Both the position numbers and the translations under genes were made by a program. The notes below the pieces were generated by a model. It saw only the letters and a program-made list of their open reading frames with translations. It did no database searches and had not been told where the DNA came from. Shown here in pieces: positions 18,145 through 26,811 of a DNA stretch of 64,000 bases. Origin of the DNA: CAZDCD01 sp964503885 (lineage in GTDB: Bacteria > Bacteroidota > Bacteroidia > Bacteroidales > UBA10428); contig CAZDCD010000007.1 in NCBI GenBank assembly GCA_964503885.1, positions 62,001-126,000 on the forward strand, given 5' to 3'. How positions within the stretch are numbered: the first letter of the stretch is position 1; the number at the start of each line of letters is the position of its first letter.

Positions 18145-18831
18145 ATGAATGTATTGACGTACTCGGTGAATTTCGATGAACTCAGGATAACTCTTGGGGA
18201 TGTGGCTGAAATGATGGGTTACAGGAATGAACCCGTACCTTCTCCTATCGATTCCCTGATTAACCAATCGTTAGCCGATGCCGGAAAATATGCTGAAATT
18301 AAGGGAGGATTTAGTATTGTGGAGGACATACAAATGGATCCCCGTAAAAAATCGGTACTTGCTCATAGGGAAGAATTCAAGGTAAAATTCAGGATATTCA
18401 ATGAACTGAATGCATCTGAAAAAATCGCACTATTCATTTGTACTGCCGGACCTGAGATCGGGAATATGTCGAGAAAATTTATGCGATCAGGCGAATTGTT
18501 GCAGGGATATATAATTGATGTGATCGGATCGGTTGTTGTGGAGAGGGCAATGGACAAAATACAGCAGGAATTGGGCAATCTGATGCGTCAGTCAGGGTAT
18601 AAAATTACCAACCGCTATAGTCCAGGTTATTGCGGTTGGCAAACCGAAGAACAACATAAATTATTTGCATTTTTCCCCGGGAATTTCTGCGGCGTGAGGC
18701 TTACCGATTCAGCCCTGATGGACCCGGTTAAGTCGGTAAGCGGAATTATAGGTATCGGGCATGATGTGGTTTATCATGAGTATAATTGCGACGTATGCGA
18801 CGCGGTAAACTGTATCTACAGGAAAAGTTAG
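18145..18831 (+). CDS. MetH activation-domain-like protein for corrinoid reactivation
   Basis: The 228-residue protein resembles the isolated S-adenosylmethionine-binding activation domain of B12-dependent methionine synthase. The diagnostic block RYSPGYCGW is present, followed by FFPGNFCGVRLTDSALMDPVKSVSG. In MetH this domain binds SAM for reductive methylation of oxidised cob(II)alamin. As a stand-alone protein next to a corrinoid protein it should reactivate that protein. A C-terminal cluster CDVCDAVNC is unusual and could bind a metal or an iron-sulfur cluster. It starts 6 bp after the CobW stop and is the last gene of the operon. Confidence 0.82.
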   Translation: MNVLTYSVNFDELRITLGDVAEMMGYRNEPVPSPIDSLINQSLADAGKYAEIKGGFSIVEDIQMDPRKKSVLAHREEFKVKFRIFNELNASEKIALFICTAGPEIGNMSRKFMRSGELLQGYIIDVIGSVVVERAMDKIQQELGNLMRQSGYKITNRYSPGYCGWQTEEQHKLFAFFPGNFCGVRLTDSALMDPVKSVSGIIGIGHDVVYHEYNCDVCDAVNCIYRKS

Positions 18832-18869
18832 GAATGATAGCCAATGGCATCTCCCCGGAATGTTGAACC

Positions 18870-19451
18870 TTAAACACCGGCTATTCGTATAGCATTTTCA
18901 TCCCAAAGATCCGAAGTTTCAATAGCATGAAGCAGATCAGCAGGATGGTCGATGATTTTCCACATTCTTAAATGATCAGGACGCATAAAATGTTCATCGA
19001 CCATTTTATTCAGCAAAAGTACCAATGGATCATAAAAACCCACGGTATTAATAATGATGATAGGTTTTGTAAATTTACCCAGCCGTTTCAGCGATATCAC
19101 TTCCATAAGTTCTTCAAGTGTGCCGCTTCCTCCCGGTAAAGCCACAACGGCGTCAACATTTTTGATCAGAAGTTTTTTCCGTGTATGCATATCTTTTGTA
19201 ATATGCATCTTTGCAATACCCCGGTGGCCCCATTCAACCTTCATCATAAATTCGGGAATCACACCCTCAATTGTTCCTCCCTGCTGCAGGATGTGATCGG
19301 CCAATACTCCCATAAGCCCTACAGCTCCTCCTCCATAAACTGCTGTTATGGAATTGGCGGCAAGTACCTCTGCAAGCTGCCGTGCGGCTTCGAAGTATTT
19401 CTCATCAGCCATTCTGCTGGAGGCACAAAAAACAGTTATACGTGTTAGCAT
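18870..19451 (-). CDS. LOG-family protein (TIGR00730), putative nucleotide 5'-monophosphate phosphoribohydrolase
   Basis: The 193-residue protein has a Rossmann-like fold with VYGGGAVGLMG near residue 43 and the signature PGGSGTLEELMEV that binds the nucleotide phosphate and holds catalytic Arg/Glu residues. Family members hydrolyse cytokinin riboside or AMP-like 5'-monophosphates. The frame is open to 19574, but the ATG at 19451 (MLTRITVFCASS) matches the usual family N-terminus. The gene follows the lamin-tail gene on the same strand at about 100 bp. Confidence 0.9.
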   Translation of the reverse strand: MLTRITVFCASSRMADEKYFEAARQLAEVLAANSITAVYGGGAVGLMGVLADHILQQGGTIEGVIPEFMMKVEWGHRGIAKMHITKDMHTRKKLLIKNVDAVVALPGGSGTLEELMEVISLKRLGKFTKPIIIINTVGFYDPLVLLLNKMVDEHFMRPDHLRMWKIIDHPADLLHAIETSDLWDENAIRIAGV

Positions 19452-19551
19452 AAGAAATAATATTGGGTAAAAGTACAAAAACCCGGGATGAATTGAATAC
19501 CCGGTTGTGCCAAGACCGGAATGAAACCCGGTGATCCATGGTCTGAATTTT

Positions 19552-21603
19552 TCAACCTGATTTTTTGGCAACAATACAACTGTTCTTAAATTTAAGGATT
19601 TTACCGGTAAGGGTGAAAAATTCGGAATAGATCAGGTAAGGACCAACAGGAACAATATGCCCGTATTCATCATGACCATCCCACATGAATTCGCCCGATA
19701 CTCCAAGCTGAATATTTTTGGCAATTTTTTTTACCATGCGCCCGTACCTGTCGAAAATGGTAATGTTTGCTAAATAGCCGCGGGAATCAAGTTGATAATG
19801 GATGGTTAATGCATCATTGAAGCCATCGTTGTCCGGACTGAATATATCGTAATCAGTAAATACATCATTTTTGGTTTCTTTCAATTCATTATTTTGCGAA
19901 TTGATAACTCCGGGAGTGGCATAGAATGCGCTTCCTGATGCTGAAGTCCAATTTTCCACGCTGTTTGAAGCCAGGCAACTGCTGATCCTTTCCAGCGATA
20001 CTCCCCGGGTATTGCCAGATAATTCAAAATGCATGTACGGGGAAAAGCATACCTCATCGATGATACGACCGGCCGGATCAAGCAGTACAATATCACCGCC
20101 GTCATCAGGCAGGGAGGGAAATTTTTGCATTTCAACAATCGACAACGGATCACAACTTGAATAATATCCGACAACCAAATCCCTGTTGAGTGTCAACGCC
20201 AGGTATTCCTGTGAGTTAATTGATAAGGGATAAGAAGATACCGGGCAGATATTCCTGAAGTCTCCTGTCGCTGAATTCCGGTTGGCCAGTTTAAAGCCTT
20301 TAAGGTCAATGGTTTTTGCCGAGCGGTTGTAAATTTCCACAAACTCACCATTACGCTCAAAAGCGCTGTACAATATTTCATTGATGATAATATCCGAACT
20401 GTCGCATGAAGACGGTTTTTTGAACAAAGCCGCAATTTCGGAGTCCAGAGGATTTCCGGCACAATCTGCAATGTGCTGATCAACCCTAATCCGGTAACTT
20501 ACACCCGGTTGAAATGAATGATCATATTTTAATTCCACCACATCAGCAGGAAGCTTAACCTGGTTTACGGCAAAAGGATGGTTAAAATTATTATTGACCG
20601 TATAGGATTCCTTTGCATAAAGATTTTCCCCGTAAACCGGTTCACTGAATGAAACATATACCGATGAGGTATCGGTAATGCATATGTTGGTGAGATGAGG
20701 CTTCAACAAATCGGGATTAAAGGCCGCTACCGAATTTTTCTCACCGGGTGTCCCTCCGCGGTAATCTTCAGAAGCCCTCCAGTTTTCTTTTCTCCCGCAG
20801 GGGTTATTGCAATCGATCATTTCAAGCGACCATCCGCCATCGGCTTTGTCATAATCTGCATACCACCCTGAAGAATATGCCATTACAAAGATCAGGGATT
20901 CCTCGTTATCCCTCAAAACCAGTGACTGTCCTGAATTGTTTATTTGTGGTAGCTTGTTGACAGCCAAAATATTTTCAGTCTGATCAAATAGCGCCGAATA
21001 CGCATCATTTACCAGTACAAGATAAGATCCGGGTGCCAGGTAGCAGAATGGAAGCAATGTACAGGAATTTCCCAGGCATATTTTCCAGTTCATAAGATTA
21101 ACCGGGTATTCCAGCCTGTTGAAGATTTCAATATATTCACTCTCAGGCAGAAGAACCGAGGGCGATGGATCGGCCATGATCTCGGAAACCACAATATCGT
21201 TGTACCCGATCGTATGATAGCTAAGCGCGACAATTCCGCCATCGATAGGATTTCCATAAATATCGTGAAGACAATCATAGGTTACCGAATATTCCGACCC
21301 CGGCTGAAAACTTTTCTGAAAAAAGACAATAACCCGGTTGATTGAAACACTAATGGAACGGATAACATTACCTGAGAGATCGGATGAGAGCAATTGTACG
21401 CATGCCGAATCATCGAGCAAAGCGTTGAATTCAAGAATGATAGTGGAATCAGAAGAAAAGCAGGCACCCTGGATGACAGGAATAATGGTGTCATTCCGGA
21501 AAATTGAACATGATGCCTCAGCAAATTTTGAACAGCCAGAACCTCTCTCGGTATAAATAACTTTAGCTAAAACAGCAAAAAAAAATACAATAAGGATTTT
21601 CAT
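19552..21603 (-). CDS. secreted lamin-tail-domain protein with a T9SS/gliding-type C-terminal domain
   Basis: The 683-residue protein begins with a signal peptide (about 1-18), then an Ig-like domain (about 40-130), a first lamin-tail domain (about 132-245, IVVSEIMADPSPS...ESEYIEIFNR), another Ig-like domain (about 290-390), a second lamin-tail domain (about 395-510, DIIINEILYSAFERNGEFVE) and a C-terminal beta domain (about 585-683). The last has the pattern IFSPDNDGFND, ITIFDRYGRMVKKI and WDGHDEYGHIVPVGPYLIY found in gliding-motility-associated or FlgD-like C-termini. It should be exported by Sec and the T9SS and displayed or released at the cell surface. Its binding target is unknown. Confidence 0.8.
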   Translation of the reverse strand: MKILIVFFFAVLAKVIYTERGSGCSKFAEASCSIFRNDTIIPVIQGACFSSDSTIILEFNALLDDSACVQLLSSDLSGNVIRSISVSINRVIVFFQKSFQPGSEYSVTYDCLHDIYGNPIDGGIVALSYHTIGYNDIVVSEIMADPSPSVLLPESEYIEIFNRLEYPVNLMNWKICLGNSCTLLPFCYLAPGSYLVLVNDAYSALFDQTENILAVNKLPQINNSGQSLVLRDNEESLIFVMAYSSGWYADYDKADGGWSLEMIDCNNPCGRKENWRASEDYRGGTPGEKNSVAAFNPDLLKPHLTNICITDTSSVYVSFSEPVYGENLYAKESYTVNNNFNHPFAVNQVKLPADVVELKYDHSFQPGVSYRIRVDQHIADCAGNPLDSEIAALFKKPSSCDSSDIIINEILYSAFERNGEFVEIYNRSAKTIDLKGFKLANRNSATGDFRNICPVSSYPLSINSQEYLALTLNRDLVVGYYSSCDPLSIVEMQKFPSLPDDGGDIVLLDPAGRIIDEVCFSPYMHFELSGNTRGVSLERISSCLASNSVENWTSASGSAFYATPGVINSQNNELKETKNDVFTDYDIFSPDNDGFNDALTIHYQLDSRGYLANITIFDRYGRMVKKIAKNIQLGVSGEFMWDGHDEYGHIVPVGPYLIYSEFFTLTGKILKFKNSCIVAKKSG

Positions 21604-21640
21604 TACTCAATAATTATTGCGAATTTTGCCAATAAACGGG

Positions 21641-21655
21641 TGTGTAAATTACACA
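21641..21655. promoter_or_regulatory. 15-base palindrome in the asd upstream region, operator candidate
   Basis: The sequence TGTGTAAATTACACA is a perfect 7-bp inverted repeat around one central A. It sits in the 125-bp divergent region between the lamin-tail protein gene and asd, 74 bases before the asd start. The symmetry suits a dimeric repressor or activator. The regulator is not identified. Confidence 0.4.
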
Positions 21656-21672
21656 TTTACTTTTAATTATTC

Positions 21673-21697
21673 AAATCCCTTGACAGGGATTTTTTTT
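21673..21697 (+). terminator. intrinsic terminator-like hairpin in the asd leader, possible attenuator
   Basis: Bases 21673-21680 and 21685-21692 form an 8-bp stem (AAATCCCT/AGGGATTT) with a 4-base loop, followed by a T run through 21697. The orientation is that of asd, whose ATG is 32 bases downstream. No plus-strand gene ends nearby, so it looks like a leader attenuator rather than the end of another gene. Confidence 0.5.
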
Positions 21698-21728
21698 ACT
21701 GGATGTTTAACCTTTAAAATGGAGAATT

Positions 21729-22736
21729 ATGCGTGTAGCAGTTGTTGGCACCAGCGGTGCTGTAGGGCAGGAATTCCTGCATGTGCTTGAGGAGCGGAAT
21801 TTTCCGCTGAGTGAATTGATATTGTTTGGCTCGGAAAGAAGTGCCGGAAAAGAATATACATTTAAGGGTAAGAAACATATTGTAAAAGAACTGAAACATA
21901 ATGATGATTTTAAGGGCGTTGATATAGTGCTGGCTTCGGCCGGGGCATCTACGTCTAAAGAGTTTGCAGACACAATCACACAGCACGGTGCCGTGATGAT
22001 CGACAATTCCAGTGCTTTCAGAATGAATGATGATGTACCGCTTGTTGTTCCGGAAGTAAATCCTGAAGATTGCAGGAACAGGCCGAGAAACATCATCGCC
22101 AATCCGAATTGTTCCACTATCATTATGTTAATGGCCATTAAACCGGTTCACGATTTATCGCCGATACGGCGGATACATGCCGCCACGTATCAGGCAGCTT
22201 CAGGTGCCGGGGCCGCCGCAATGCAGGAAATGGAAGACCAGACCAGGCAGGTACTCGCAGGGCAACATGTTAAGGTGGAAAAATTCAAATATCAGCTCGC
22301 ATTTAATGTTATTCCCCATATTGATGTTTTCCTTGATAATGATTATACCAAGGAAGAGATGAAGATGCATTATGAAACCAGGAAAATGATGCATGCAGAT
22401 ATTGCTGTAAGCGCTACGGTGGTGAGGGTTCCTGTTTACCGGGCCCATTCCGAAGCCCTGTGGGTTGAAACCGAAGAAGAACTGTCGCTGGAAGCGGTTC
22501 GTGAAGCGCTGGATAATTTTCCTGGCGTAAAGGTTGATGACGACCCGAAGTCCTTCAGGTACCCGATGCCTCTGTTTGTGGCAGGCAAGGATGATGTTTA
22601 TGTGGGCAGGTTAAGGAAAGATTTGACCAATCCGAAAGGCATAGCCTTCTGGTGTGTCGGTGATCAGATAAAAAAAGGTGCGGCGCTGAATGCTGTGCAG
22701 ATTGCCGAGTATCTGGTTGGAAATAAACTTCTTTAG
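21729..22736 (+). CDS. asd: aspartate-semialdehyde dehydrogenase
   Basis: The 335-residue enzyme reduces aspartyl phosphate to aspartate semialdehyde with NADPH, the branch step to lysine/diaminopimelate, threonine and methionine. The nucleotide-binding start is VVGTSGAVGQEFL; the catalytic Cys is C128 in ANPNCSTI; the second signature is YQAASGAGAAAM. RVPVYRAHSEALWVE and the C-terminal WCVGDQIKKGAALNAVQIAE are also typical. Length agrees with the family. An operator-like palindrome and a terminator-like hairpin precede the gene. Confidence 0.95.
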   Translation: MRVAVVGTSGAVGQEFLHVLEERNFPLSELILFGSERSAGKEYTFKGKKHIVKELKHNDDFKGVDIVLASAGASTSKEFADTITQHGAVMIDNSSAFRMNDDVPLVVPEVNPEDCRNRPRNIIANPNCSTIIMLMAIKPVHDLSPIRRIHAATYQAASGAGAAAMQEMEDQTRQVLAGQHVKVEKFKYQLAFNVIPHIDVFLDNDYTKEEMKMHYETRKMMHADIAVSATVVRVPVYRAHSEALWVETEEELSLEAVREALDNFPGVKVDDDPKSFRYPMPLFVAGKDDVYVGRLRKDLTNPKGIAFWCVGDQIKKGAALNAVQIAEYLVGNKLL

Positions 22737-22824
22737 GTGTTTAAAATGTACATTGGGACCAGGGTAGTCTTTGCATGAAGCACCCCGGCTCCTTTTATAT
22801 TCATAAACACACTACCGGAACAAC

Positions 22825-24015
22825 CTAAAACAGGAAATCATTAAAAGGATACCTGGTAATATGGATCGCTTTTACCTGCTGATATATCAGATGTTTAAGC
22901 TCACCGATGTTTTTATTCTGAGTTGCCGATATGAATATGCTTGGACTGTTCTGCCGGGCTATCCAGCTATTCTGCAATTCTTCATTCGTAACAATATCTG
23001 TACTCTCGAAATCTGATTCCTCCTCCACAATGCCCGAATGAGGATAGGCGTCGATCTTATTGAATACCAGGATTACCGGTTTGTTACCTGCATCTAATTC
23101 GTGCAGGGTCTGGTTAACGATATTGATCTGATCTTCAAAATTAGGGTGGGAAATGTCCACAACATGCAGTAAAATGTCGGCTTCCCTAACTTCATCGAGA
23201 GTAGATTTGAAGGATTCGACGAGGCCATGAGGCAATTTTCTGATAAACCCCACTGTATCCGACAGCAAAAACGGAAGATTCCCGATAATGACTTTTCTGA
23301 CAGTAGTATCGAGTGTGGCAAATAACTTATTCTCGGCAAAAATATCCGATTTACTGAGCAGGTTCATCAGTGTGGATTTTCCTGCATTTGTATAACCGAC
23401 AAGGGCAATTCTTACCAGCTTACCCCTGTTTTTCCGCTGGGTTGCCATCTGCCTGTCGATTTTTCCAAGCTGCAGTTTTAACCGGGCTATTTTATCACGG
23501 ATGATCCTGCGGTCGGTCTCAATTTCTGTTTCACCCGGTCCCCTCAAACCTATTCCTCCCCTCTGTCTTTCGAGGTGGGTCCACATTCTGGTCAGACGGG
23601 GCAACAGGTACTGGTATTGAGCAAGTTCCACCTGGGTTTTGGCATGTGCTGTTTTAGCCCGTTGTGCAAAAATATCAAGAATAAGGTTGGTACGATCAAG
23701 GATTCTTACATTCAGCTCATGTTCAATATTTCTGAGCTGACTCGGGGTAAGTTCATCATCGAAAATTACCGCATCGATGCCGTTGGTCTCGATAAAATTC
23801 CTGATCTCTTCCAACTTTCCGGAGCCAACAAAAGTCCGTGGATTGGCTGTTTCAAGTTTCTGAGTAAACTGTTTCAAAGGCTCCGCACCTGCAGTTTCAG
23901 TCAGAAATGCCAGTTCCTGCAGGTATTCGGCAACTTCATGTTCTCCCTGCTCATGATTAATGATACCCACAAGAATTACCCGTTCCGGTTTGCCATTTGT
24001 GATATATTCTGTCAT
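22825..24015 (-). CDS. hflX: ribosome-associated GTPase HflX
   Basis: The product (396 residues) has the HflX N-terminal domain (ALFDDELTPSQ-like stretch FDDELTPSQLRNIE), a coiled region with RGGIGLRGPGETEIETDRR, and a Era/Obg-type G domain with GYTNAGKSTLMNLL, DTVGFIRKLPHGLVESFKST and FNKIDAY. HflX splits or rescues stalled 70S ribosomes. The frame is open to 24048, but a promoter -7 box at 24046-24053 overlaps that extension, so the ATG at 24015 (MTEYITNG) is the better start. Confidence 0.93.
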   Translation of the reverse strand: MTEYITNGKPERVILVGIINHEQGEHEVAEYLQELAFLTETAGAEPLKQFTQKLETANPRTFVGSGKLEEIRNFIETNGIDAVIFDDELTPSQLRNIEHELNVRILDRTNLILDIFAQRAKTAHAKTQVELAQYQYLLPRLTRMWTHLERQRGGIGLRGPGETEIETDRRIIRDKIARLKLQLGKIDRQMATQRKNRGKLVRIALVGYTNAGKSTLMNLLSKSDIFAENKLFATLDTTVRKVIIGNLPFLLSDTVGFIRKLPHGLVESFKSTLDEVREADILLHVVDISHPNFEDQINIVNQTLHELDAGNKPVILVFNKIDAYPHSGIVEEESDFESTDIVTNEELQNSWIARQNSPSIFISATQNKNIGELKHLIYQQVKAIHITRYPFNDFLF

Positions 24016-24045
24016 TGATCTTATCCGGCCTTTATTATCGGCTTG

Positions 24046-24053
24046 CAAAGATA
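24046..24053 (-). promoter_or_regulatory. -7 promoter element of hflX
   Basis: On the minus strand TATCTTTG matches the Bacteroidota TAnnTTTG box exactly. No clear TTTG lies 18-20 bases upstream. It is 30 bases before the chosen hflX start. Confidence 0.4.
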
Positions 24054-24103
24054 ATCAATAGGATATATTTCATATGAACCGTCAAAGAAGTATTAATCGG
24101 ATG

Positions 24104-25276
24104 TTACCTGATATATTGCCGGTTACGCCTGATCACATCCATTATGGCTTGCTTCAGTCCTTCGCTGGTATCATACACCATGGTCATATCATCGGGGAAT
24201 GGGATTTCCTTGGTTTCAACAAGCTTTCTTGTTTCGGTATCCAGTGCATCGAGATCACCTACAGCCCTTGCAGAAACATGCCTGAACTGGGTTGTGGCAG
24301 ATATCGGATCTTTACTGATGACACGTTTGGGATTGCTGGATATTGTTTCGACTTCACCCTTAAGGGTTACACTTTTTTCCTGTGTCTTATCGATCACTGT
24401 ACAGGATAGTTCTTTATATTTTGGAATTTTTATGTCGTTGCCGGTACTGTCTTTCATAACATTACCCCTGGCATCAAGGGCATAGTTGAAACCGTCTTCG
24501 ACTTTCTTCTTGAACTGACGATCAGAATCCCTAACAATTTCAGGTGATACATCAATGATCTGCAGGTTTATATCCACATAGAAATCGAAATCTATATTCT
24601 CATCAAGGGGCCTGAAATGGTATTCCACCCATTCGCTGTTTAAACCGGTGCTATTCAGGGCAAGCAGATTCTCCATAAAATCCTGAGGAAGGCGCAGCTG
24701 GGAATTATTTATTGCCGAAACCAGTACCCTGCTGGTACCGTTAAACCTGGCTTCTGTGATCAACTGGTCAATATCGGGGTATGCACCTCCCGAATAGTTG
24801 TTTGCCTTGTTCAGCTCATAATAAGCCTGTCTGAACGACTCTTTTGAATTGTTCTGCATCAGTGATTTACCATGCGTATAAAAATACTCTGCTGCCTTAC
24901 GCTTTGCTTCGACCATTTCCCTGTCGTAATCGACAAACTCATAGTTTATAGTCCTTCCATGCAGCTTGAGCGGCAGTACCTTCCTAACTTTGGTCTGACG
25001 GTCTTTTAATCGCGCATATAGCGAAAGCACCTCATCCCAGCTATTGGGATTATTTTCGAGCTTCAGGTAATTGATCCGTTCAATATCCTGCTGGTTTGCC
25101 AGTTTGTATGCTTTATCAAGCAGTTCAACGTCCTCTGAGCTATTGGGGTCTTTAATGATCTTTTTGATCGATTTATCGATCAGGGCGTCATAATTTCCTT
25201 TCTGAAGCAGTTTTTCCGGTGATGAACATGCAAGCAGCACTATCAGCATCAATATCATTGAGTAGACCTGTTTCAT
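24104..25276 (-). CDS. predicted lipoprotein, helical-repeat-like
   Basis: The 390-residue protein starts with a lipoprotein signal whose lipobox is LLAC with Cys at 17, followed by SSPEK, so it should be lipid-anchored in the cell envelope. Residues about 22-160 are helical and TPR-like (GNYDALIDKSIKKIIK, ELLDKAYKLANQQD). The second half is beta-rich with repeated VDINLQIIDVSP-like strands. I do not recognise a function. It lies 55 bp upstream of the hflX reading frame on the same strand, but hflX has its own promoter box. Confidence 0.65.
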   Translation of the reverse strand: MKQVYSMILMLIVLLACSSPEKLLQKGNYDALIDKSIKKIIKDPNSSEDVELLDKAYKLANQQDIERINYLKLENNPNSWDEVLSLYARLKDRQTKVRKVLPLKLHGRTINYEFVDYDREMVEAKRKAAEYFYTHGKSLMQNNSKESFRQAYYELNKANNYSGGAYPDIDQLITEARFNGTSRVLVSAINNSQLRLPQDFMENLLALNSTGLNSEWVEYHFRPLDENIDFDFYVDINLQIIDVSPEIVRDSDRQFKKKVEDGFNYALDARGNVMKDSTGNDIKIPKYKELSCTVIDKTQEKSVTLKGEVETISSNPKRVISKDPISATTQFRHVSARAVGDLDALDTETRKLVETKEIPFPDDMTMVYDTSEGLKQAIMDVIRRNRQYIR

Positions 25277-25344
25277 GGTAAAAGATATTTGGTTATAGTA
25301 TTAAAAGTATAAAAAGAATTTGAAAAAACGAACTTCGTGGGAAT

Positions 25345-25372
25345 AAAAAACCCTGATCTGTGAAGATCAGGG
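25345..25372 (-). terminator. intrinsic terminator after the first TonB gene
   Basis: CCCTGATC (25351-25358) pairs with GATCAGGG (25365-25372) around a 6-base loop. On the minus strand the stem is followed by a run of six T (25350-25345). It lies 21 bases after the stop of the TonB gene at 25394. Confidence 0.8.
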
Positions 25373-25393
25373 CAGTCATTTTATCATGTTAAT

Positions 25394-26071
25394 TTACTGC
25401 AAAACAAATACAATTGGAAAGGTGAATTGCACCTTAACCGGTTTCCCCCGTTGTTTACCGGGTGTCCATTTTGGTGAAGACGTAACCACACGCAATGCTT
25501 CCTTATCCAGTGCAGGATCCACTCCGCGGACTACCTTTGCATCCACAACCTCACCTTTGGAGTTGACAGCAAATTGAACGAAAACTCTTCCGCTAATGCC
25601 ATTTTCAGCGGCAATTTCAGGATAACGCAAATTTTGCTGTATCCATGCTCTGAAAGTGGTAGAAGCTTCACCTCCCTGGAATTTAGGCATGTCTTCAACG
25701 ATAATGAATACTTCTTCTTCCTGGATCTGTTCTTCGTCAACCGGAACCAATGCCATTTCCATATCGGTTTTTGCAGACTGGTCTTCAAGTTCCAGTGCAT
25801 TATCAATCTGTACATCATCTTCCACGATATTCAGTTCGAAGACCTGTGGCGGTGCCGGTGGAGGAGGTTGCGGTTCCTGCTGCCTGGTAATGGGTACAAT
25901 TTCTTCATCACCCACATCTTCTGTAGAAGCAGTGAGCATTGCATTATCTTTTGGTCTGGTTGTCCACTCAAATGCAAAAAGGACGATTGCCAGAACAACT
26001 ACCAAGCCAATCTCAAGAAACAACAACCTTTTTTTCTCAAGATCTGCTTTTTGTGATTTTTTTGCTTCCAT
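25394..26071 (-). CDS. TonB-family energy-transducing protein, copy 1
   Basis: The 225-residue protein has one N-terminal membrane span (LFLEIGLVVVLAIVLFAFEW, about 17-36), a proline-rich periplasmic linker (EPQPPPPAPPQVF) and a C-terminal TonB domain (about 145-225) with RYPEIAAENGISGRVFVQFA and WTPGKQRGKPV. It would couple the proton motive force to TonB-dependent outer-membrane receptors. The frame is open to 26104, but the ATG at 26071 (MEAKKSQKADLEKKRLLFLE) aligns with the paralogue at 26140. It has its own promoter at 26092-26122. No exbB or exbD is present. Confidence 0.88.
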   Translation of the reverse strand: MEAKKSQKADLEKKRLLFLEIGLVVVLAIVLFAFEWTTRPKDNAMLTASTEDVGDEEIVPITRQQEPQPPPPAPPQVFELNIVEDDVQIDNALELEDQSAKTDMEMALVPVDEEQIQEEEVFIIVEDMPKFQGGEASTTFRAWIQQNLRYPEIAAENGISGRVFVQFAVNSKGEVVDAKVVRGVDPALDKEALRVVTSSPKWTPGKQRGKPVKVQFTFPIVFVLQ

Positions 26072-26091
26072 TTTTTCTGGTATTAAGATTC

Positions 26092-26122
26092 CAAAATTAA
26101 CCAAATATGTAGTATTGCCAAA
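26092..26122 (-). promoter_or_regulatory. Bacteroidota-type promoter of TonB copy 1
   Basis: On the minus strand TTTG (26122-26119) and TAATTTTG (26099-26092) are separated by 19 bases, an exact consensus match. The chosen ATG at 26071 is 20 bases downstream of the -7 box. Confidence 0.6.
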
Positions 26123-26139
26123 ATTTCATCCTCAGAAAT

Positions 26140-26811
26140 TCATGATTTTATCATATTGAACCTCACCGGAAAGATAAAAGAAACTTTAACCGGCCGAAAA
26201 TTCTGAATACCGGGTGTCCATTTTTCTGACATGTTGATAACCCGCAGAACTTCTTTATCGAGAGACGGATCCACTCCTTTATAAATTCTGGCATCAGTAA
26301 GATTCCCCTTTTCATCAATAACAAATTTTACAAAAACAGTGCCAAAAACACCATTTTGCGCTGCCAACGAAGGATATTCAATATGCTCATACACAAAATA
26401 TATAAACTCATTGTACTCTTTACCCCTGAACTTTGGCATGATCTCGACGAAATCGTATATTGAATCGGAGACCTTTTCCGGCCTGTTTACCGGTACATAT
26501 GAAAAAAAATCATCAGGTTTTGCGTCTACAGGCAGTAGTTCCACAGGGTCGATAATGACTTTAGTATCCGGAACTATAGTCAGATCAATGATAACACCAG
26601 GAGGAGGAGGTTTGACCACATCCGGACTGTGTGGTGCAGGCGGTTCTTCCCAACCCCTCTCGTCGCTTGACCCGTCATAGATCTCGTACCTTTCTTCACC
26701 CGACCATTCGAAAGCAACCAGCGCGGCTGCAAGGGTTATAATCATGCCCAATTCGAAAAACAACAACCGTTTGTTTTCAAGGCTGGCTTTAATGGACTTC
26801 TTTGTTTTCAT
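26140..26811 (-). CDS. TonB-family energy-transducing protein, copy 2
   Basis: The 223-residue protein repeats the layout of the downstream copy: a Lys-rich N-terminus, a single span (LLFFELGMIITLAAALVAFEW, 17-37 region), a linker with EPPAPHSPDVVKPPPPG, and a C-terminal TonB domain with EYPSLAAQNGVFGTVFVKFV and WTPGIQNFRPV. The two copies share the N-terminal ENKRLLFFE/EKKRLLFLE block and the domain ending but diverge in the linker, so this is a tandem duplication of some age. They may serve different receptors. Confidence 0.87.
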   Translation of the reverse strand: MKTKKSIKASLENKRLLFFELGMIITLAAALVAFEWSGEERYEIYDGSSDERGWEEPPAPHSPDVVKPPPPGVIIDLTIVPDTKVIIDPVELLPVDAKPDDFFSYVPVNRPEKVSDSIYDFVEIMPKFRGKEYNEFIYFVYEHIEYPSLAAQNGVFGTVFVKFVIDEKGNLTDARIYKGVDPSLDKEVLRVINMSEKWTPGIQNFRPVKVSFIFPVRFNMIKS

